From Streptomyces exfoliatus (GTDB lineage: Bacteria; Actinomycetota; Actinomycetes; Streptomycetales; Streptomycetaceae), in contig NZ_JNZP01000013.1 of the NCBI RefSeq assembly GCF_000725545.1, positions 186,001 to 250,000 on the forward strand: a DNA stretch of 64,000 nt. Direction: 5' to 3'. The notes below the pieces were generated by a model, which did not search any database, was not told the DNA's origin, and saw only the letters and a program-made list of their open reading frames with translations. A program made the translations under genes and the position numbers. Shown piece after piece: positions 27,101 to 34,804 of this stretch (its first letter is position 1; each line of letters opens with the position of its first letter).

Positions 27101-28435
27101 GTGGCACGCGTACGCGCAAGTCTGGTTCTGGCGACGGCCCTCGTCGCCGGCATCGCACCGGTGGCGCTCGGGGGAGCGCCGGCTGTCGCCGCACCGGTTG
27201 CGGCCCGGTCGGGAGCCACCGTCGAGCCGGGCACCGTCGTCCAGGAAGGCGGCCGGCTGACCGTTCCGGCCGGCGTGGAGGGACCGGTGACGCTGCGGTT
27301 CAAGGCGACGCTGCCGACCGGAGTCACCGGACCGGTGCGGGCCCGTGTCACCCTCCCCATCACCAACTGGCCGCCCGGCGGCTGGACGGACCACCGCGCC
27401 GCGGCGCAGATCGACTCCACGTGCTCGGTCGGTGGCGGGGCCTTCGCCGCCTGCGACTGGCAGGGGACGAGTTTCACCGACGACCCCGGCCCGTACCGGA
27501 TCGTCCTCGACCTGCCCCCAGTCGAGGCCTCGTCGACGGTCGACCACGCCGTCACGATCGACTTGCCGGAGAGCCTCGCCTGGATCGGCTCGCTCGACGC
27601 GCCCGTCGAGCTGAAGGACGCCGCCGGGACCGTCGTGGCCCAGGGCAAGGTCGGCCTCGACGTGGTCGCCGGCAGCCCGCGGTCGTCCCAGTGGGGCGCC
27701 GTGCACGCCGTCGACAAGGACGGAGTCCTCTGGCGTTACGAGGCCACAGGCAAGGCCGACCGGACCCTGACGCCCCGCAAGCGGATCGGCGGCGGCTGGA
27801 ACGCCTACGACCGGATCGTCCCGCTGAACCGCGCGACCGCAGCCGGCACGGGCGACCTGGTGGCCCGGGACAAGAACGGCCACCTCTGGTACTACGAGGG
27901 CTCCGGCAACCCCGCGGCCCCCTTCAAGCCGGCCAGGCGCACCACCGGCGACCAGATCGGCAGGTGGCAGGAGTACACGTCCCTCGCCTCCAACGGAGAG
28001 GGGGGCCTCGTCGCCCGCGACAAGGACGGCGTCCTCTGGAACTTCGAGCGCTCGGACGAAGAGGGCATCAGCCTCTTCGAGCCGCGCGTGCGCGTCGGCG
28101 GCGGCTGGAACGTCTACACCCAGATCACCGCCTTCGGTGACGGCCTGGTCGCCCGTGACACGGCCGGTGTGCTCTGGAAGTACAACGGGTCCACCTCCAC
28201 GTCGGCGGCGCGGCCGTTCGAGGCCCGCTGGCGGGTCGGCGGCGGCTGGAACACCTACAACACCCTGGCGGGGACGGCCGAACTCGGCGCCGGCACCCAC
28301 ACCGAGCTCATCGCCCGGAGCACCAACGGCGACCTCTGGGCCTACGACGCCAGGCCCTCCGGCTTCGGCTACGCGCCCAGCTCGCTCCGCACCCGGATCG
28401 GCTGGGGCTGGAGCATCTACAAGACGGTGATCTGA
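27101..28435 (+). CDS. Secreted tachylectin-like five-bladed propeller protein, copy 1
   Basis: A 444-residue exported protein. After a signal peptide (to about residue 30) there is an N-terminal beta domain of about 170 residues (PGTVVQEGG, VTLRFKATLP and a pair of Cys). The C-terminal domain has five repeats of about 47 residues, with the pattern DLVARDKNGxLWxYEGSG then RVGGGWNVYTxI. Five blades with this Trp pattern resemble tachylectin-2-type lectins that bind GlcNAc. The GTG at 27101 follows GGGGGA four bases upstream and is preferred to the ATG at 27089. It lies 16 bp after the MMPL gene, so it is probably in the same operon. Ligand and role are unknown. Confidence 0.85.
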   Translation: MARVRASLVLATALVAGIAPVALGGAPAVAAPVAARSGATVEPGTVVQEGGRLTVPAGVEGPVTLRFKATLPTGVTGPVRARVTLPITNWPPGGWTDHRAAAQIDSTCSVGGGAFAACDWQGTSFTDDPGPYRIVLDLPPVEASSTVDHAVTIDLPESLAWIGSLDAPVELKDAAGTVVAQGKVGLDVVAGSPRSSQWGAVHAVDKDGVLWRYEATGKADRTLTPRKRIGGGWNAYDRIVPLNRATAAGTGDLVARDKNGHLWYYEGSGNPAAPFKPARRTTGDQIGRWQEYTSLASNGEGGLVARDKDGVLWNFERSDEEGISLFEPRVRVGGGWNVYTQITAFGDGLVARDTAGVLWKYNGSTSTSAARPFEARWRVGGGWNTYNTLAGTAELGAGTHTELIARSTNGDLWAYDARPSGFGYAPSSLRTRIGWGWSIYKTVI

Positions 28436-28468
28436 CACCTCTGATCGCCACCTCTTCAAGGGGGATCC

Positions 28469-29770
28469 ATGAGAAACACCCGTACGTTTCTGGTCGCGGC
28501 GAGTGTCCTGCTCGCCGCTCTGATCCCCCCGGCCGCCGGAGGGGCGCAGGCTCTCGCCGCGCCCCTCACGGCGCCCACCCCGGGCCCGGCCGCCGCGGCG
28601 CCCGAGCCCGGCACCGTCGTCCAGCGGGACGGCACCGTCGTCGTCCCCGCGGGCGAGGAGGGCCCCGTCACCAGCTACCTGCTCGCCACCCTCCCGGCCG
28701 GTGCCACCGGACAGGTCTCGGCCCGGATCGACTGGGCCAACCTCGAATGGTGGGACAGCGAACGACCCGGCTGGCTCTCCTACCTCACCTGGTCGTGCTC
28801 CGTGAACGGCGGCCCGTTCACGCCCTGCCCGCTCAACGGCCCCCATGACGGGGAGCACCCCTACACCCAACTCCCGACGACGACCGCCGCGCCCACCCTC
28901 ACCTACGCCGTCCGGGTCGACGCGGCCACGTACGGCTCCGTGGGCGTGCCCACCTGGGGCACCGTCTCGGTCACCGCGGCGGGCGAGAAACTCGCCGACG
29001 GGCCCGTCGAGTTCCAGTTCGTCGACGGCACCCCGGAGGCCTACCGGCGCACGGTGCTGCACGCCCGCGACCGGAGCGGCGTGCTCTGGCAGTACGAGGG
29101 GACGGGCAAGGAGGACGCACCCTTCAAGCCGCGCACGCGGGTCGGCGGCGGCTGGGGCGTCTACACGGCGCTCACCAAGCTCGGCCCCTCGACGGCGGAC
29201 GGCGGCGGCGACCTCGTCGCCCGGGACGGCGCCGGCACCCTCTGGTACTACTCCGGCTCGGGCGACCCGGCCGCACCGTACTGGCCGCGCGTCCGCGTCG
29301 GCGGCGGCTGGAACGCCTACACCGCGATCACCGGCACGCCGAGCGGGCTGCTCGCCCGGGACCGCTCCGGTGTCCTCTGGCACTACGTGGGCTCCCACCA
29401 GTCCCCGCCCGCGGCCCCCTTCAAGGCACCCGTCCGGGTCGGCGGCGGCTGGAACGCCTACACCGCGATGACCGCGCTCGGCGACGGCCTCGTGGCCAGG
29501 GACACGAGCGGAGTGCTCTGGCTCTACCGGCAGAGCAACCCGCGCGACCCCGCCGTACCGTTTGCGCCGCGCGTCCGCGTCGGCGGCGGGTGGAACGTCT
29601 ACTCCGGCCTCGTGGGCACCGGGGAGCTCGGGCGCCTCGGTCCTCCGGACCTCGTGGCCCTCGACAGGGACGGCATCCTCTGGACGTACGAGGGCACCTA
29701 CTACGCGCCCCCCGGACCGAACCGGAAGCGGGTCGGCTGGGGCTGGAACATCTACGACGCCCTCGTCTGA
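28469..29770 (+). CDS. Secreted tachylectin-like five-bladed propeller protein, copy 2
   Basis: A 433-residue paralogue of the preceding gene. The signal peptide ends near residue 35, followed by an Ala/Pro-rich spacer. The N-terminal domain begins with PEPGTVVQRDG and carries two Cys (WSCSVNGGPFTPC). Five WN-Y blades follow, of which the last is the variant RVGWGWNIYDALV. The ATG at 28469 has a GGGGGATCC leader, the same arrangement as in copy 1. The gap to copy 1 is 33 bp. Divergence is greatest in the N-terminal domain, while the blades are highly similar, which fits an old tandem duplication with different partners or ligands. Confidence 0.85.
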   Translation: MRNTRTFLVAASVLLAALIPPAAGGAQALAAPLTAPTPGPAAAAPEPGTVVQRDGTVVVPAGEEGPVTSYLLATLPAGATGQVSARIDWANLEWWDSERPGWLSYLTWSCSVNGGPFTPCPLNGPHDGEHPYTQLPTTTAAPTLTYAVRVDAATYGSVGVPTWGTVSVTAAGEKLADGPVEFQFVDGTPEAYRRTVLHARDRSGVLWQYEGTGKEDAPFKPRTRVGGGWGVYTALTKLGPSTADGGGDLVARDGAGTLWYYSGSGDPAAPYWPRVRVGGGWNAYTAITGTPSGLLARDRSGVLWHYVGSHQSPPAAPFKAPVRVGGGWNAYTAMTALGDGLVARDTSGVLWLYRQSNPRDPAVPFAPRVRVGGGWNVYSGLVGTGELGRLGPPDLVALDRDGILWTYEGTYYAPPGPNRKRVGWGWNIYDALV

Positions 29771-29847
29771 GGGAACCACGGACCCGACGGAACCACGGAC
29801 CCGACCGAACCCACAGAACACACGGAACCCACGGCACCGACGGAACT
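29771..29847. repeat. Short tandem repeat, about 17-18 bp, in the spacer
   Basis: Four to five degenerate units of the form GGAACCACGGACCCGAC fill the 87-bp spacer between propeller copies 2 and 3. No start or ribosome site is embedded apart from the one immediately before copy 3. Confidence 0.6.
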
Positions 29848-29857
29848 GGGGAATGCC

Positions 29858-31174
29858 ATGAGACACCTGCGAAGAGTCCTGGTCGCGACGGGAGCCGTCC
29901 TCGCCGTCGCGACCGCCCCGGTGGCCGCCGCCCCCGCACCCGCCCCGACCGCCACCGCGCCGCCCGCGAGCGCGGCGGACGCCGCCGTCGAACCGGGGAC
30001 GATCGTGCAGGAGGGCGGCCCGCTGACCGTGCCCTCCGGCGAGGAGGGCCCGGTCACCACGAGGCTCACCGTCACCCTGCCGCCCGGAGTCACGGGGCCG
30101 CTGCGCGGCACGCGGCTCGCGTTCGAGGCGGGGACGAGCCGGCCGGAGGACCGACCCGGCCTGCGGTTCGGTTCCACGTGCGCGGTGAACGGCGGGGCGT
30201 TCGCACCCTGCGCCTGGACCTCACCCGACCCGGAGACGGTCGTCGAGACCTGGCTCGTCCTCGACCTGCCCGGCGCCGAGGTGCCCGCCGGCTCCTCGAC
30301 CGTCACCTACGACATCACCGTCGACGTGCCCTCGGGCCTGGAGTGGCTCGGCGATCTCTCCGCCACCCTCGAACTCGGCCACGCGACCGGCGTGGTGGCA
30401 CGCGGCGAGGTCGGCCTCCGGATCGTGCCCGGCACCCCGGAGGCCTGGAGACGGTCCTCGCTGCACGCCCGGGACCGCGCAGGCGTGCTCTGGCAGTACG
30501 ACGCCACCGGCCGCGACGACACCCTGCTCGCACCGCGCAGCCGGGTGGGCGGCGGCTGGAACGTCTACACGGCGATCACGAAGCTGGACCGCACGACCGT
30601 CGCCCGCAACACGGGCGACCTGGTGGCCCGTGACCGGGACGGCGTGCTCTGGTACTACCAGGGTGGCGGCCGGGACAACGCGCCCTTCGAAGCGCGCGTG
30701 CGGATCGGCGGCGGGTGGAACGTGTACACGCGCATCGTCGGCCTGCCGGGCGGCGACCTCGTCGCCCGCGACCGGGACGGTGTCCTCTGGTGGTACGAGG
30801 GGAGCGGCCTGGCCCGCGGGAAGTTCACCCCCCGGGTCCGGATCGGCGGCGGGTGGAACGCGTACACGAGCATCGTCTCCTTCGGTGAGGGACTCGTCGC
30901 CCACACGTCGGCCGGCCGGCAGTGGAGGTACGAGAAGTCGGACGACTGGGACCCGTCCGTGCCCTTCAAGCCCCGGCGTGAGGTCGGCGGCGGCTGGAAC
31001 GGCTACTCGGCGCTGGCGGGGATGGGTCTCGTCGTCCAGGACCCCTCCCTCGCCGCCCGGACGAAGGACGGCAAGCTGTTCGTCTACGGGGTCGACCGGT
31101 GGGGCGGGAACTCCGACCCGTACGACCCCCGTCCGGCGGGCTGGGGCTGGAACATCTACGACCTGCTCGTCTGA
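29858..31174 (+). CDS. Secreted tachylectin-like five-bladed propeller protein, copy 3
   Basis: A 438-residue third paralogue. The signal peptide (MRHLRRVLVATGAVLAVATA) is followed by an Ala/Pro linker, the same N-terminal domain (VEPGTIVQEGGPLTVPSGEE) with a Cys pair, and five propeller blades ending with AGWGWNIYDLLV. The ATG at 29858 follows GGGGAAT. It is the last gene of the run and is followed by a strong terminator. All three copies keep the VGGGWN-Y signature, so they probably share a glycan-binding fold outside the cell or at its surface. Confidence 0.85.
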   Translation: MRHLRRVLVATGAVLAVATAPVAAAPAPAPTATAPPASAADAAVEPGTIVQEGGPLTVPSGEEGPVTTRLTVTLPPGVTGPLRGTRLAFEAGTSRPEDRPGLRFGSTCAVNGGAFAPCAWTSPDPETVVETWLVLDLPGAEVPAGSSTVTYDITVDVPSGLEWLGDLSATLELGHATGVVARGEVGLRIVPGTPEAWRRSSLHARDRAGVLWQYDATGRDDTLLAPRSRVGGGWNVYTAITKLDRTTVARNTGDLVARDRDGVLWYYQGGGRDNAPFEARVRIGGGWNVYTRIVGLPGGDLVARDRDGVLWWYEGSGLARGKFTPRVRIGGGWNAYTSIVSFGEGLVAHTSAGRQWRYEKSDDWDPSVPFKPRREVGGGWNGYSALAGMGLVVQDPSLAARTKDGKLFVYGVDRWGGNSDPYDPRPAGWGWNIYDLLV

Positions 31175-31201
31175 CATCGCCCGCCCCGGCTCCCACGACG
31201 T

Positions 31202-31235
31202 GGCGCCGGCACCGGGTCCTCCCGGTGCCGGCGCC
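31202..31235. terminator. Strong bidirectional terminator
   Basis: Perfect 15-bp stem GGCGCCGGCACCGGG / CCCGGTGCCGGCGCC with loop TCCT, extended by CCCAC/GTGGG. It lies between the third propeller gene and the convergent HTH gene. Confidence 0.85.
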
Positions 31236-31271
31236 GTGGGTGACCGTCGTGGCGCGGTACCGTCAGTCGCG

Positions 31272-31469
31272 TCAGTCGCGGCGGCCCCGGTTGCCGGGAC
31301 GGCTGGCGACCCAGGCGCGGATGGTGTCCGGGTACCAGTAGGGCTTCCCCGATTCGACCTGGTCGGGCGGTGGCAGCAGTCCGTGCTTCCGGTAGGAGCG
31401 GACCGTGTCCGGCTGGACCCGGATGTGCGCGGCGATGTCCTTGTACGACCAGAGCCTTCTGTCCGTCAT
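31272..31469 (-). CDS. Small MerR/excisionase-like HTH protein
   Basis: A 65-residue DNA-binding protein with a winged-helix MerR-like/HTH_17 domain: WSYKDIAAHIRVQPDTVRSY, then a wing with KPYWYPDTIRAWV and a basic tail. It resembles short excisionase-like and BldC-type proteins in size and layout but is not close enough to name. The ATG at 31469 follows GGGAGG. It stands alone between the propeller operon and the inositol cluster, and its target is unknown. Confidence 0.75.
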   Translation of the reverse strand: MTDRRLWSYKDIAAHIRVQPDTVRSYRKHGLLPPPDQVESGKPYWYPDTIRAWVASRPGNRGRRD

Positions 31470-31731
31470 GCCTGGTACCTCCCTGCGCGCCACGCAGCGG
31501 CGGCGGGGGTGCCGTTCGGGGGCGCTGCGGGCGGGCGTTGGCGATCACTGAGCCATTGCCCCCTGCAACGACCCCTTCAGACCGCAGGAGAACGCCTGTC
31601 GTGCGCCTGTGACGGAAGACCCGCGTAACGGAGACACGTGTGACGCCGAAGGGACGTGCGTGACGAAAGCGGAGTATCGGAACAACGGCGTGTCCCCGTG
31701 CGTCATCCCCGGTCAGAGAGGTATGCGCCGG

Positions 31732-32673
31732 TCACACGCCGCAGGAGCGCAGAAAGCGCCGGGTGCGCAGCGCGATCGGGTACGGGACGTCCGGCTCGCA
31801 CGGGTACATGTCCTGCTCGACGATCGCGAACAGGTCCACGTCCAGGGCCGACGCGGCGGCGAGCACGGGCTCCAGGGCGGGCACCCCGGACGGCGGCTCG
31901 CACATCACGCCCCGCGCCACCGCGGGACCGAACGGCACCCCCTCGGCCACCACCCCGGCCAGCACCTCCGGGTCGACCTGCTTGAGGTGGAGGTAGCCGA
32001 TCCGCTCGCCGTACGTCTCGATCAGCTTGACGCTGTCCCCGCCCGCGTACGCGTAGTGCCCGGTGTCCAGGCAGAGCGAGACCGCCTCCGGGTCGGTGGC
32101 GTCGAGGAACCGCGTGACGCTCTCCTCGCCGTCCAGATGGGTGTCGGCGTGCGGGTGGACCACGATCCGCAGCCCGTACCGCTCGCGCACCTCCCGGCCG
32201 AGACGCTCGGTCAGCCGCGTCAGGTCCCGCCACTGTTCCGCGGTGAGGGTCGGCTCCTCCAGGACCTCGCCCGTGCGGTCGTCGCGCCAGAAGGACGGGA
32301 TGACGACGAGATGGCCGGCGCCCACGGCCTGGGCGAGGGCCGCGTTCTCCGCAACGTGCGCCCAGGTCCGCTCCCAGACGCCGGGGCCGTGGTGGAGGCC
32401 GGTGAAGACCGTCCCCGCCGAGACCCGCAGACCGCGCCGCTCGGTCTCGTCCCTGAGGACGGCCGGATCGGTCGGCAGATAGCCGTACGGCCCCAGCTCG
32501 ATCCACTCGTAGCCCGCGCCGGACACCTCGTCGAGGAAGCGCTGCCAGGGCACCTGCCGGGGATCGTCGGGGAACCAGACACCCCACGAGTCCGGGGCGG
32601 AGCCGATCCGGATCCGGGACGGCGGCGACGCGGGCGGCGACGGGGACAACGACGGCTTCGGCGGCTTCGTCAT
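31732..32673 (-). CDS. IolE-like TIM-barrel protein (inosose dehydratase family)
   Basis: A 313-residue sugar isomerase/epimerase-type TIM barrel. It has the IolE-like N-terminus SAPDSWGVWFPDD, a WIELGPYGYLP strand, metal-ligand regions HPHADTHL and LCLDTGHYAY, and a C-terminal IVEQDMYPC. In myo-inositol breakdown, IolE dehydrates 2-keto-myo-inositol before IolD acts. Divergence from iolCBD-mmsA supports that role, but related TIM-barrel proteins exist, so the specific reaction is inferred. The ATG at 32673 has AAGGTGG upstream; a GTG three codons earlier is possible. Confidence 0.8.
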   Translation of the reverse strand: MTKPPKPSLSPSPPASPPSRIRIGSAPDSWGVWFPDDPRQVPWQRFLDEVSGAGYEWIELGPYGYLPTDPAVLRDETERRGLRVSAGTVFTGLHHGPGVWERTWAHVAENAALAQAVGAGHLVVIPSFWRDDRTGEVLEEPTLTAEQWRDLTRLTERLGREVRERYGLRIVVHPHADTHLDGEESVTRFLDATDPEAVSLCLDTGHYAYAGGDSVKLIETYGERIGYLHLKQVDPEVLAGVVAEGVPFGPAVARGVMCEPPSGVPALEPVLAAASALDVDLFAIVEQDMYPCEPDVPYPIALRTRRFLRSCGV

Positions 32674-32795
32674 GCCTGCCACCTTCGCCGGGACCCGAGA
32701 ACAGCGTCAAGCGGGCCGCTCCGGCCTCGTCCGGTCCAGCCCGTTCCACTCCCGCCGATCCGCCCCGGCCCGTCCCGCCCCTTCCGGTCGTCCGA

Positions 32796-32841
32796 ATGTC
32801 CGGACATGTCGTTGACACGCCTCCGTACGGCCGACTAGACC
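32796..32841 (+). promoter_or_regulatory. Promoter and palindrome of the iol operon
   Basis: TTGACA (32812-32817) and TAGACC (32836-32841) are separated by 18 bases. The 12-bp palindrome ATGTCCGGACAT (32796-32807) lies directly upstream of the -35 box, placed to act on both divergent iol transcripts. No iol regulator gene is in the window. Confidence 0.65.
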
Positions 32842-32887
32842 TGGGGTGACCGGCCGGGACGGGAAGACCGGACGCGAGAGGTGGCGC

Positions 32888-33871
32888 GTGGAGACGGAGC
32901 CGTACGACCTGATCGCCATGGGGCGCCTCGGCGTGGACCTGTACCCGCTCCAGACCGGTGTCGGCCTCGACCGCGTCGAGAGCTTCGGCAAGTTCCTCGG
33001 CGGCTCCGCGGCCAACGTGGCCGTCGCCGCCGCCCGCCTGGGCCGCCGCACCGCCCTCGTCTCCCGCACCGGCGCCGACCCCTTCGGCACCTATCTGCGC
33101 CGCGAGCTCAAGGGCTTCGGCGTGGACGAGCGGTGGGTGGGCGAGGTCGAGGAGTACCCCACGCCGGTCACCTTCTGCGCCCTCTTCCCGCCCGACGACT
33201 TCCCGCTCACCTTCTACCGCCGCCCCAAGGCGCCCGACCTGGAGATCCACCCGCACGAGCTCGACCTCGACGCGATCCGCGCCGCCCGCGTCTTCTGGGC
33301 GACCGGCACCGGCCTGAGCGCCGAGCCGAGCCGCACCGCGACCCTGGCGGCGCTGCGGGCCAGGTCAGGCCGGGAGGTGACGGTCCTCGACCTGGACTGG
33401 CGGCCGATGTTCTGGGCGGATCCCGCCGAAGCCCGCCCGTACTACCGCGAGGCCCTGCGGCACGCGACCGTCGCCGTCGGCAACCTCGACGAGTGCGAGG
33501 TGGGGACGGGGGAGCGCGATCCGTACACCGCCGCCCGCGCCCTGCTCGACGCCGGCGGGGGAAGCCTCCGGCTCGCCGTCGTCAAACAGGGCCCCAAGGG
33601 CGTCCTCGCACTCGCCGCCGACGGGACCCGCGCCGAGGTGCCGCCGCTGCCGGTGGACGTCGTCAACGGCCTGGGCGCGGGCGACGCGTTCGGCGGGGCG
33701 CTCGTCCACGGCCTGCTCGCCGGCCGGGACCTCGACACGATCCTGCGCCACGCCAACGCCGCCGGGGCGATCGTCGCGGGCCGCCTCGCCTGCTCGTCCG
33801 CCATGCCGTACGCGGAGGAGATCGCCGAGGCGCTCGCGACGGGCACGGGAACGATCCGCGAGAGGGGGTAG
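32888..33871 (+). CDS. iolC: 5-dehydro-2-deoxygluconokinase, PfkB family
   Basis: A 327-residue PfkB carbohydrate kinase that phosphorylates 5-dehydro-2-deoxygluconate in inositol catabolism. It has the N-terminal RLGVDLYPLQTGVGL, the GGSAANVAVAAARLG signature, and the C-terminal NGLGAGDAFGGALVHGLL with the catalytic Asp. The GTG at 32888 has a GAGAGG ribosome site; a frame extending to 32846 has no better start. Assignment as iolC rests on its place as first gene before iolB and iolD. Confidence 0.9.
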   Translation: METEPYDLIAMGRLGVDLYPLQTGVGLDRVESFGKFLGGSAANVAVAAARLGRRTALVSRTGADPFGTYLRRELKGFGVDERWVGEVEEYPTPVTFCALFPPDDFPLTFYRRPKAPDLEIHPHELDLDAIRAARVFWATGTGLSAEPSRTATLAALRARSGREVTVLDLDWRPMFWADPAEARPYYREALRHATVAVGNLDECEVGTGERDPYTAARALLDAGGGSLRLAVVKQGPKGVLALAADGTRAEVPPLPVDVVNGLGAGDAFGGALVHGLLAGRDLDTILRHANAAGAIVAGRLACSSAMPYAEEIAEALATGTGTIRERG

Positions 33872-33880
33872 GGATCCGCC

Positions 33881-34708
33881 ATGAACTCCGACCCGACCGC
33901 TCCCTCCCTCCACCTGCCCGCCGGGACCGCCGCCCAGGGCCCGTACGCGCTTCACATCGATCCCGGTCGGGCCGGATGGACGTACTCCGCCCTGCGGGTC
34001 CTCACCCTCGGACCGGGGGAGATCCACTCCTTCGGGAGCGGGGATTCCGAATGGGTCGTGCTTCCCCTCTCCGGTGCCTGTAGCGTGCGCGTCGACGGCG
34101 AGATCCTCGAACTCCTGGGCCGCGCGAGCGTGTTCGACGGAGTGACCGACTTCGCCTATGTACCGCGCGACGCCCACGCCCAGATCGCCTCCGGTGCGGG
34201 AGGCCGCTTCGCTTTGGCAGGAGCGAAGTGCGAGCGACGACTCCCCGCCCGCTACGGCCCCGCGCCGGAGGTTCCCGTCGAGACGCGCGGCAGCGGCGAC
34301 CGCGCCCGCCGGGTGCGGAACTTCGCCTCGGCCGACGCCTTCGACTGCGACCGGCTCATCGCCGTCGAGGTCGTCACTCCCGGCGGCAACTGGTCCTCCT
34401 ACCCGCCGCACAAGCACGACGAGCACCGCCCGGGCGCCGAGTCCGTCCTCGAAGAGATCTACTACTACGAGATCGAGGGCCCGCGGGGCCTCGCCTACCA
34501 GCGGATCTCCCCCTCCCGGCCCGGCGGCACGGAACTCCTCGCCGAGGTGCGCGACGGCGACGCCGTCCTCGTACCGGACGGATGGCACGGCCCCTCGATC
34601 GCCCAGCCGGGGCACGACCTCTACTACCTCAACGTCATGGCGGGCCCCGGCCCCGAGCGCGAGTGGAAGATCTGCTTCCACCCGGACCACACGGAGGGAT
34701 ACGCATGA
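33881..34708 (+). CDS. iolB: 5-deoxy-glucuronate isomerase
   Basis: A 275-residue cupin-type isomerase converting 5-deoxyglucuronate to 5-dehydro-2-deoxygluconate, the IolC substrate. Metal-binding cupin residues are seen in SSYPPHKHDEH, EEIYYYEIEG and VLVPDGWHGPSIAQPGHDLYYL. It starts at ATG 33881, nine bases after iolC. Its stop codon overlaps the first of six mini-cistrons that lead to iolD. Confidence 0.92.
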   Translation: MNSDPTAPSLHLPAGTAAQGPYALHIDPGRAGWTYSALRVLTLGPGEIHSFGSGDSEWVVLPLSGACSVRVDGEILELLGRASVFDGVTDFAYVPRDAHAQIASGAGGRFALAGAKCERRLPARYGPAPEVPVETRGSGDRARRVRNFASADAFDCDRLIAVEVVTPGGNWSSYPPHKHDEHRPGAESVLEEIYYYEIEGPRGLAYQRISPSRPGGTELLAEVRDGDAVLVPDGWHGPSIAQPGHDLYYLNVMAGPGPEREWKICFHPDHTEGYA

Positions 34709-34804
34709 GCAGGCGCTACGAATGAGCAGGGACCAGTGAGCAGGGGAGACCAATGAGCAGGGATCAGTGAGCAGGGGAGACCAATGAGCAGGGGATCCGC
34801 ATGA
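34705..34804 (+). repeat. Chain of six overlapping mini-cistrons between iolB and iolD
   Basis: From the iolB stop to the iolD start, the spacer reads as six consecutive start-to-stop units: MSRRYE (34705-34725), MSRDQ (34722-34739), VSRGDQ (34736-34756), MSRDQ (34753-34770), VSRGDQ (34767-34787) and MSRGSA (34784-34804). Each start overlaps the preceding stop as ATGA or GTGA, and the last stop overlaps the iolD ATG at 34801. Units begin with NTGAGCAGG at 14- or 17-base spacing, and most contain an AGGGGAGA-like ribosome-binding sequence. The block is a tandem repeat of a start/stop junction. The arrangement is seen directly; a role in coupled re-initiation is inferred. Confidence 0.85.

Noticed and set aside
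27700..31170. Repeated DNA in the propeller genes as a mobile or CRISPR-like repeat
   Set aside because: The repeats are in-frame codons for propeller blades, with the same protein period of about 47 residues.
34705..34804. The repeat block as a CRISPR array
   Set aside because: Units are 14-17 bp without unique spacers and are defined by start/stop overlaps; no cas genes are present.
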